Shown here piece by piece: positions 7,066 to 11,506 of a stretch of 11,506 nucleotides of DNA. This DNA comes from Clostridiaceae bacterium (GTDB lineage Bacteria; Bacillota; Clostridia; Saccharofermentanales; Fastidiosipilaceae): positions 1 to 11,506 of the forward strand of contig JAAYZH010000246.1 in NCBI GenBank assembly GCA_012514965.1, in the 5' to 3' direction. Positions within the stretch are counted from its first letter, which is position 1, and each line of letters starts with the position of its first letter. Both the position numbers and the translations under genes were made by a program. The notes beneath the pieces were generated by a model. That model worked only from the letters and a program-made list of their open reading frames with translations, was not told the origin of the DNA and did no database searches.

Positions 7066-7380
7066 TCAGGATTTGTGACCGTACCAGCGTTCGGCCCAGG
7101 CTCTTTGCGCATCGAGAAGTCCCCTGAGATCGTACCCGCGCTCACTCAATGTATAAATAATTCGCACAGGGATTTCGGGATAGACCGTACGGACGACGAT
7201 TTGTGCGTCCTCGAGCTCTTTGAGCCGCTGGGCCAGCATGCGCGAGCTGATTCCCGGAATTTCCGCAGCGATCTCCGAAAAGCGTTTTTCGCCCTGCATC
7301 AAAAAGTCGATGATCCAAGCGTTCCATCGTTTGTTGATCACGTCACAAGCTTGCGAAAAAGAAGAGTTGTGCGTTGTCAT
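7066..7380 (-). CDS. HxlR-family winged-helix transcriptional regulator
   Basis: This 104-residue DNA-binding protein of the HxlR group is related to MarR. Diagnostic segments are KRWNAWIIDFLMQGEKRFSE, the recognition region IPGISSRMLAQRLKELED, the wing VVRTVYPEIPVRIIYTLSERG and the C-terminal helix AQRAWAERW. Cys12 in QACDV matches the conserved N-terminal cysteine that senses electrophiles or oxidants in members such as YodB and HypR, so redox or quinone sensing is a reasonable inference. The start at 7380 is chosen over an ATG at 7422 because GAGGGGGA lies immediately upstream. Members often control a divergent oxidoreductase gene. Here no such gene is present; the divergent neighbour is fbp, 324 bases away, with a possible dead frame in between. 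An AT-rich dyad over its own -10 suggests autoregulation. Confidence 0.92.
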   Translation of the reverse strand: MTTHNSSFSQACDVINKRWNAWIIDFLMQGEKRFSEIAAEIPGISSRMLAQRLKELEDAQIVVRTVYPEIPVRIIYTLSERGYDLRGLLDAQRAWAERWYGHKS

Positions 7381-7415
7381 GGTTTCCCCCTCGAATGTGG
7401 ATTTTATTAAAATAT

Positions 7416-7435
7416 TAATCATTATATACTAATTA
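7416..7435 (-). promoter_or_regulatory. HxlR gene -10 box inside an imperfect palindrome
   Basis: On the minus strand TATAAT (plus ATTATA, 7421-7426) lies 40 bases before the start codon. It sits in an AT-rich 20-bp segment with two-fold symmetry at 16 of 20 positions (7416-7435). HxlR regulators bind dyads as dimers and often repress themselves, so this is a candidate operator. The high AT content makes chance symmetry more likely than usual. Confidence 0.45.
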
Positions 7436-7565
7436 TTACCGAGCAGGTTGAGATTTAAGCCTATTAAGAAAAACTTCACGAATCATTATCAGTCAATTTC
7501 GATAAATACCAGCCTGCTGCTTGAACCACTGTACTGACGCTTTCCTATCATCAGAAAACACCTTA

Positions 7566-7589
7566 GTCAGAGAAGAAATCTTCTCTGAC
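7566..7589. promoter_or_regulatory. Perfect 24-bp palindrome upstream of fbp
   Basis: Arms GTCAGAGAAGA (7566-7576) and TCTTCTCTGAC (7579-7589) are exact 11-bp inverted repeats around AA. It lies 53 bases upstream of the fbp -10 candidate and about 116 bases before the fbp start. No U-run follows directly on either strand, so a regulator binding site is more likely than a terminator. It also falls within the possible dead frame. Confidence 0.55.
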
Positions 7590-7641
7590 ATAGCTGGAGA
7601 AGTAACCGTTTTTTCGCTATGATAAGAACGAATAAAGTATT

Positions 7642-7695
7642 TGCTATATTTATCACAAGCATACGAACGCAGACCCCCGAACGGCGGGAAAGGAG
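7642..7695 (+). promoter_or_regulatory. fbp extended -10 promoter and ribosome binding site
   Basis: TGC-TATATT (7642-7650) is an extended -10 candidate with no clear -35, 54 bases before the start. AAAGGAG (7689-7695), nine bases before the ATG at 7705, is a strong ribosome binding site. Confidence 0.5.
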
Positions 7696-7704
7696 CCCAT
7701 CATT

Positions 7705-9669
7705 ATGGATCAGAGATATTTACAGCTTCTGGCTGAGCATTATCCGAATCGCAGAGTAGTACGCGGCCAGATGCTGCACCTGCAGACTAAGCTCAAGATG
7801 CCTAAAGGCACAGAATACTTCTTCAGTGATTTGCATGGTGAGGACGGCGCCTTTATTCATTTGCTGCGCTCGGCTTCAGGAAATATTCGCACGAAAATTC
7901 GTGAGTTGTACCGCAATATGCTCCCGGAAAAGGAGCAGAATCAGCTGGCGAACCTGATCTATGATCCGGCCAAAGTCCTCGGCCTGCTTCGTAAAAGCGG
8001 CCGCGAAACCGAGGAGTGGATACGCATTACGATTGTGCGCCTGGCGGAGGTCTGCCGCTACATCTCATCCAAGTATTCGAGAGATGAGATCATCAGTAAG
8101 ATGCCCGCAGAATACGCACCGATCTTGAATGAATTTTTATACAACGGTCCCGGAGATTTCAATCGCGAGAACTTCTACAATGACATTGTCGCCTACATCA
8201 TCAAGGACGATCTGCAAGAGGACTTTATTTCCGCATTCTGCTTCCTGATCCAGAAGATCTGTGTGAACCACCTGCACATCATCGGCGATATTTTTGACCG
8301 CGGCAAAGGTCCTCATCGCATCATGGAAGAGCTGATCGACTTCGATCAGGTCGACCTGCAATGGGGCAACCACGATATCCAGTGGATGGGAGCCGCCGCC
8401 GGCAACAAGGTCTGCATGTGTTCGGTGCTGCGCGTAGGCATCAGCTATAACAATTTCGATGCCCTTGAGGACGGCTACGGCTTCAACCTTCGCGCTCTGA
8501 CCAATTTCGCAACGGATTTCTATGGGGATGACCCCTGTGATCGCTTTATGCCGCATGTTCTCGATGAGAACAAGTACGATCTGGTCGACAACCAGCTGGC
8601 AGCACGCATGCACAAGGCCATTGCTGTCCTTCAATTCAAACTCGAAGGACAGTTGCTCGAACGCCACCCCGAATACCAGATGGGCGACCGCGTTGTCTTG
8701 AAGAAAGTGGACTGGGAGCGCAAGGTCTACAGCCATGAAGGCAAAGAATATCCCTTGCTGGACACCAATTTCCCGACCATCGATCCCAAGGATCCTTTGG
8801 CCCTGACGCAGCAAGAAGAGGAGCTCATGAATGTCATCGAGGCATCCTTCCTCCACAGTGAACCCCTGAAACGCCACATTTCCTTCCTCTACTCACATGG
8901 CGGAACGTATCTCACAGTCAATAGCAACTTGCTTTTCCATGGCTGCATTCCAATGGAAGCAGATGGCAGCTTCATGTCAATCAATATTCGCGGCAAGAAG
9001 TACAGCGGCAAGTCCCTGATGGACTACGTTGCTGAACAGATGGTCAAAGCGTACTTCTCCGAAGGTGATACCGAAGCCGACCGCGAAGCCCGTGACTTTA
9101 TGTGGTACCTGTGGTGCGGCCCCAAGTCGCCCATGTTTGGCAAGAGCCAGATGGCAACCTTCGAGAACTATTTCGTAGCGGAAAAATCTGTGCGCAAAGA
9201 AGTCTACAATGCTTACTACCAGCTCAGCGACAATGAAGAAGTATGTGATCGCATCTTCGCGGAGTTCGGTTTGAATCCGCAAATTTCGCACATCATCAAC
9301 GGTCATGTCCCAGTCAAGATCAAGGACGGGGAGACGCCTGTCAAAGCAAACGGCAAGCTCTTCGTCATCGACGGCGGCATCTCCAAGGCCTACCAGCCTA
9401 AGACCGGTATCAACGGCTACACACTGATCTTCAACTCCCACCACCTGGCCCTGGCAGAACATACGAACTTTTCGCAGATCGAGAACGACATGGGGGCGTA
9501 CACGCCGAACATTCAAGTCGTCGAAGTCATGCCTCACCGTCTGACCATCGAAGATACGGACAAAGGCAAGCAGCTTCGCACACGAGCCGAAGACCTTGCC
9601 AAGCTCCTCGAAGCCTACGAGAAAGGCATCCTCAAGGAGCGCCTCATGCCTTTCCGCAACGGCTACTGA
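7705..9669 (+). CDS. fbp: Fructose-1,6-bisphosphatase, class III
   Basis: This 654-residue cytoplasmic gluconeogenic enzyme hydrolyses fructose-1,6-bisphosphate to fructose-6-phosphate and phosphate. The class III form, typical of Firmicutes, is unrelated in fold to the common class I enzyme and uses a calcineurin-type metallophosphoesterase core. Metal-ligand motifs are visible in order: FFSDLHGE (Asp42, His44), IIGDIFDRGKG (Asp195, Asp198, Arg199), QWGNHDIQWMG (Asn222, His223, Asp224), YSHGG (about 394-398) and INGHVP (about 532-537), followed by FVIDGGISKAYQPKTGINGY. The length is normal for the class. The start is fixed by AAAGGAG nine bases upstream and by the conserved N-terminal LLAEHYPN. 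It is a single-gene unit, divergent from the HxlR gene, with a 24-bp palindrome in its control region. No terminator is visible after its stop. Confidence 0.97.
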   Translation: MDQRYLQLLAEHYPNRRVVRGQMLHLQTKLKMPKGTEYFFSDLHGEDGAFIHLLRSASGNIRTKIRELYRNMLPEKEQNQLANLIYDPAKVLGLLRKSGRETEEWIRITIVRLAEVCRYISSKYSRDEIISKMPAEYAPILNEFLYNGPGDFNRENFYNDIVAYIIKDDLQEDFISAFCFLIQKICVNHLHIIGDIFDRGKGPHRIMEELIDFDQVDLQWGNHDIQWMGAAAGNKVCMCSVLRVGISYNNFDALEDGYGFNLRALTNFATDFYGDDPCDRFMPHVLDENKYDLVDNQLAARMHKAIAVLQFKLEGQLLERHPEYQMGDRVVLKKVDWERKVYSHEGKEYPLLDTNFPTIDPKDPLALTQQEEELMNVIEASFLHSEPLKRHISFLYSHGGTYLTVNSNLLFHGCIPMEADGSFMSINIRGKKYSGKSLMDYVAEQMVKAYFSEGDTEADREARDFMWYLWCGPKSPMFGKSQMATFENYFVAEKSVRKEVYNAYYQLSDNEEVCDRIFAEFGLNPQISHIINGHVPVKIKDGETPVKANGKLFVIDGGISKAYQPKTGINGYTLIFNSHHLALAEHTNFSQIENDMGAYTPNIQVVEVMPHRLTIEDTDKGKQLRTRAEDLAKLLEAYEKGILKERLMPFRNGY

Positions 9670-9717
9670 GGCAGTGTTCTGCTGATAGTGAGGGTTAGAA
9701 CCGGAGCTGATACCTGA

Positions 9718-9834
9718 ATTTGCGCGCAAAAGGCTGGGTCAAAGCTGTTGAGTGATCTGGAGCGTAAAGGATGGATTGAAGGCGATCCGATTCTCGAAAC
9801 GGGGGCAGAAGTGGATCTGTTCAAGCGGATCTGA
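9718..9834 (+). pseudogene. Coding-like C-terminal remnant of an unidentified gene
   Basis: After a TGA at 9715-9717 this frame runs 38 codons to TGA at 9832-9834. Its protein has a strongly protein-like C-terminal character: KLLSDLERKGWIEG followed by DPILETGAEVDLFKRI, with balanced charged and hydrophobic residues and codons like the neighbouring genes. No start codon with a ribosome binding site is seen, so it is read as the surviving 3' end of a broken gene. The family was not identified. The rest of the 9670-10050 gap holds two short repeats and no gene. Confidence 0.4.
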
Positions 9835-9857
9835 AATTAGCAACATTGTATTGGCGG

Positions 9858-9914
9858 TGGACAAAATTCACGTTATTCCAAGCCTCGAGCACACACTTTC
9901 GCAAATTTTGTCCA
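9858..9914. repeat. 11-bp perfect inverted repeat, 35-base spacer
   Basis: TGGACAAAATT (9858-9868) and AATTTTGTCCA (9904-9914) are exact inverted repeats. The spacer has no recognised content. It could be the two ends of a tiny mobile element, a long hairpin, or a pair of protein sites. No flanking duplication was seen. Confidence 0.6.
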
Positions 9915-9950
9915 GATCGAAGTCGTCGGCGCACCCGCACTGCTGAGCTC

Positions 9951-9995
9951 CAGTCGGTGGTGCCGTACCCAGTCGGCGGTGCCGTACCGCAGTCG
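9951..9995. repeat. 19-bp tandem repeat, two copies plus a partial third
   Basis: cagtcggtggtgccgtacc (9951-9969) is followed at once by cagtcggcggtgccgtacc (9970-9988), differing at one base. A partial third copy cagtcg is at 9990-9995. It lies 56 bases past the thioesterase stop codon in a GC-rich stretch (to about 10050) with no visible gene. Confidence 0.85.
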
Positions 9996-10050
9996 ACTAG
10001 GCCCCCGGCCCCCAGACCCGGTGCACCCGCCTTGACAGGCTGCCGACCGC

Positions 10051-10866
10051 CTAATCCGCGAAACGCAAGAGTGCTCTGAAGTAGTCATGGCCGCTGTCGG
10101 AGCGAGAGCAGATCGCGACCTTGCTCGTGGCAACTTCGTCAGAAGGGAGAAGTACCGAGAGGATCTCAGCTTGCTGGCCTTTGACCAGCTCAGCGATATA
10201 GTTGATGTCGATTGAGACCAGAGGAACGTTGAGGCCTAGGTTGTCTGCTGCGTCCCGACACATTGCGATGTAGCGCGTGTTGTTGACGTGGCTGTTGCGA
10301 TCGATGTCACTGAAGCCGATGAGTCTGAAGAGGGACGGGGCGGCAGTGAAATCCGCGAAGTTTGCCCGCACGCGTACAGGATCTGCGGCGAGTGCGTGAA
10401 AGTCATGCAGGAATGGATTCTCGCGCCCCTCCAGAATTGCCGATGGGGCCAGGAGCTTGTGCTCGTTGATAGAGACAACATTCCAGGAAGAGCGGGCGGC
10501 CCCGAGAGCTTCGCCATCGGCATCGAAGAGGTAGAAATCGCGGAAAAAGTTGACGCGATCCATGCCGGACTGCCAGGTGTAGATGCGCACCCGTTCTTTG
10601 ACTCCGGGGCTGCGCTGCAGTCGAAGACTGACGCGGCTGAGTACCCAGGCGCATTGCAGACGGTCCATGATCTTGTACGAAATACCGGCTTTCTCAGCGC
10701 CGATATCGGCGGCTTCCTGTAATAGAGAAAACAGGACGTCTGTGTGAACAAGATCGTACATATCGCATTCGCTGGAACGGATATAATAATCATTGAAGAC
10801 AAAAATATCCTGACGACCGTCATGGGCTATAATGTTCTGAAGTTCGGTTTCATTGAGGAAGTGCAT
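10051..10866 (-). CDS. Acyl-ACP thioesterase (FatA-like, double hotdog fold)
   Basis: This 271-residue cytoplasmic enzyme hydrolyses acyl-ACP to free fatty acid and ACP, ending or diverting fatty acid synthesis. It has the two-hotdog architecture of the bacterial and plant acyl-ACP thioesterase family. The N-terminal hotdog shows IRSSECDMYDLVHTDVLFSL, then AWVLSRVSLRL, the family-typical IYTWQSGMDRVNFFRDFYL, and the C-terminal catalytic segment FSDIDRNSHVNNTRYI. There Asn191 and His193 match the plant catalytic Asn-His. The start at 10866 is preferred: GGAG lies eight bases upstream and the protein then has normal family length. Earlier in-frame ATGs at 10965 and 10923 lack ribosome binding sites, and 10965 would lie upstream of the -10 box. 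It diverges from glf across 103 bases and converges with fbp. Its product could supply membrane or envelope lipid remodelling, which is inferred. Confidence 0.94.
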   Translation of the reverse strand: MHFLNETELQNIIAHDGRQDIFVFNDYYIRSSECDMYDLVHTDVLFSLLQEAADIGAEKAGISYKIMDRLQCAWVLSRVSLRLQRSPGVKERVRIYTWQSGMDRVNFFRDFYLFDADGEALGAARSSWNVVSINEHKLLAPSAILEGRENPFLHDFHALAADPVRVRANFADFTAAPSLFRLIGFSDIDRNSHVNNTRYIAMCRDAADNLGLNVPLVSIDINYIAELVKGQQAEILSVLLPSDEVATSKVAICSRSDSGHDYFRALLRFAD

Positions 10867-10921
10867 TGGGCAGACTCCGATCTCTTGATACGCCGAGCTG
10901 AAGAGTGGCGACTCGTTCACC

Positions 10922-10950
10922 ATTATAATACAATCTATGAGTATAGATTG
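10922..10950. promoter_or_regulatory. Overlapping divergent -10 boxes with an adjacent perfect palindrome
   Basis: ATTATAAT (10922-10929) holds TATAAT on both strands: the minus one (10922-10927) lies 55 bases before the thioesterase start, and the plus one (10924-10929) 40 bases before the glf start. Immediately beside it, CAATCTAT-GAGT-ATAGATTG (10931-10950) is a perfect 8-bp inverted repeat. It occupies the -35/-10 spacer for the thioesterase promoter and the start region for glf. This placement suits one regulator controlling both genes. No good -35 hexamers were found. It does not resemble the FapR consensus as I know it. Confidence 0.6.
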
Positions 10951-10969
10951 AGCGAAAGAGAGCAAGCTT

Positions 10970-11506
10970 GTGAATAAGTATTATGATTATCTGATTGTCG
11001 GAGCCGGGATTTTTGGTGCAACCTGCGCGGATTTGCTCACTAGAGCCGGGAAGAGCTGCCTGGTGGTCGAGAAGTCGGACCACATTGCCGGGCATATTTA
11101 TACCGAGGAGCGCGAAGGAATTCACGTGCACGTTTTTGGCGCGCACATCTTCCACACTGCGAATGAAGAAGTTTGGGACTATGTGAACAGTAAGGTGAAA
11201 TTCAACCGCTTCACGAATTCTCCCGTGGCGAATTACAAGGGTGAGCTCTACAGTCTGCCTTTCAACATGAACACATTCAATAAGTTATGGGGTGTGGTCA
11301 CGCCGGATGAGGCTCGTGCCGTGATCGAGGCCCAGCGACGTGAGGCACCTGAGCAGCCCGCGAATCTCGAGGAACAGGCTATTCGTCTGGTCGGACGGGA
11401 TATTTATGAGCGTCTGGTCAAAGACTACACGGAGAAACAATGGGGGAGGGCCTGCACCGACCTGCCTGCTTTTATCATCCTCCGCTTGCCGGTTCGCTTT
11501 ACGTAC
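10970..11506 (+). CDS. glf: UDP-galactopyranose mutase, N-terminal part (cut by window end)
   Basis: This is the first 179 codons of a flavoenzyme that interconverts UDP-galactopyranose and UDP-galactofuranose, the donor for galactofuranose in surface polysaccharides. The FAD-binding GAGIFGA (residues 11-17) opens the Rossmann fold. The family-specific GAHIFHT, YSLPFNMNTFNKLWGV, NLEEQAIRLVGRDIYE, DYTEKQWGR and LPAFIILRLPVRFTY follow. Small deviations from the usual sequence are GHIYT where GNxYT is common, and Leu instead of Lys in AFII-x-RLPVRF. GTG at 10970 is the only start between an in-frame TGA (10949-10951) and the conserved YDYLIVGAG. Its ribosome binding site is weak (an AAGAGAG-like stretch at 10956-10962). 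It could head a polysaccharide operon beyond the window. The frame is intact to the edge. Confidence 0.97.
   Translation, partial: MNKYYDYLIVGAGIFGATCADLLTRAGKSCLVVEKSDHIAGHIYTEEREGIHVHVFGAHIFHTANEEVWDYVNSKVKFNRFTNSPVANYKGELYSLPFNMNTFNKLWGVVTPDEARAVIEAQRREAPEQPANLEEQAIRLVGRDIYERLVKDYTEKQWGRACTDLPAFIILRLPVRFTY

Larger units (their letters stand above)
7493..7699 (-). pseudogene. Possible degraded reading frame of unknown family
   Basis: The minus strand is open for 68 codons here and stops at TGA (7493-7495). After that single stop the same frame stays open to TAA at 7436-7438. The only ATG (7591) would give 32 residues starting MSEKISSLTKVFSDDRK and ending WFKQQAGIYRN, with no ribosome binding site. 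Upstream in frame is RSYACDKYSKYFIRSYHSEK. Residue content looks protein-like, and the region is more AT-rich than flanking genes, which fits a decayed acquired gene. It overlaps the fbp promoter and leader on the other strand, and chance cannot be excluded. I do not recognise the family. Confidence 0.3.

Noticed and set aside
6744..7145. 133-codon minus-strand frame upstream of the GTPase gene
   Set aside because: It overlaps the HxlR gene out of frame, lacks a ribosome binding site and has a random-looking product.
7566..7589. Intrinsic terminator
   Set aside because: The hairpin is strong, but no U-run follows on either strand; the T-run at 7609-7614 is some 20 bases away.
9752..9946. 64-codon plus-strand frame after fbp
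   Set aside because: It is out of frame with the more protein-like stump at 9718-9834, has no ribosome binding site and runs into repeats.
10867..10965. Longer thioesterase start at 10965
   Set aside because: It would place the start upstream of the TATAAT box and inside the divergent control region, while GGAG supports the start at 10866.

Overview
The window carries seven protein genes of Firmicutes character, probably from an anaerobic clostridial-type bacterium. The supporting evidence is a class III fructose-1,6-bisphosphatase, an M3-family oligoendopeptidase F, an HxlR-type regulator, a bacterial FatA-like acyl-ACP thioesterase, strong AAGGAG-type ribosome binding sites and several extended -10 promoters (TGn-TAAAAT or TGn-TATATT). 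Coding DNA is moderately GC-rich, while some intergenic stretches are clearly AT-rich. The species cannot be fixed from the sequence.

Layout: 1-190 is a tandem-repeat patch that includes the last codons of the first gene. 170-2997 (minus strand) is a two-gene unit of paralogous lipoprotein serpins, with the 458-residue one upstream and the 467-residue one downstream. 3227-5026 (plus) is pepF, divergent from the serpins and closed by a clear intrinsic terminator. 5090-5431 is a gene-free stretch holding a 125-bp element with transposon-like inverted ends and a duplicated gene tail. 5432-6673 (minus) is a P-loop GTPase with a DUF697-like hydrophobic domain. 7066-7380 (minus) is an HxlR-family regulator. 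7381-7704 is an AT-rich divergent control region with several dyads and a possible dead reading frame. 7705-9669 (plus) is fbp. 9670-10050 is gene-free and holds a coding-like C-terminal remnant, an inverted repeat and a short tandem repeat. 10051-10866 (minus) is an acyl-ACP thioesterase. 10970-11506 (plus) is the first 179 codons of glf (UDP-galactopyranose mutase), cut by the window end.

The genes do not form one pathway. The serpins are probably anchored outside the cytoplasmic membrane and guard against extracellular proteases, whereas PepF degrades peptides inside the cell. fbp is gluconeogenic, glf makes the galactofuranose donor for surface glycans, and the thioesterase releases fatty acids from acyl-ACP. 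No known defence system, prophage, CRISPR array or RNA gene was seen.

The most interesting points are the tandem serpins with identical reactive-loop hinges but different bait residues, and the habit of repeats and remnants gathering exactly at 3' gene ends (after serpin 1, after the GTPase, and between fbp and the thioesterase). In the first two cases the repeat includes the gene's own stop codon. A third is a perfect 20-bp palindrome beside two overlapping opposed TATAAT boxes between the thioesterase gene and glf.
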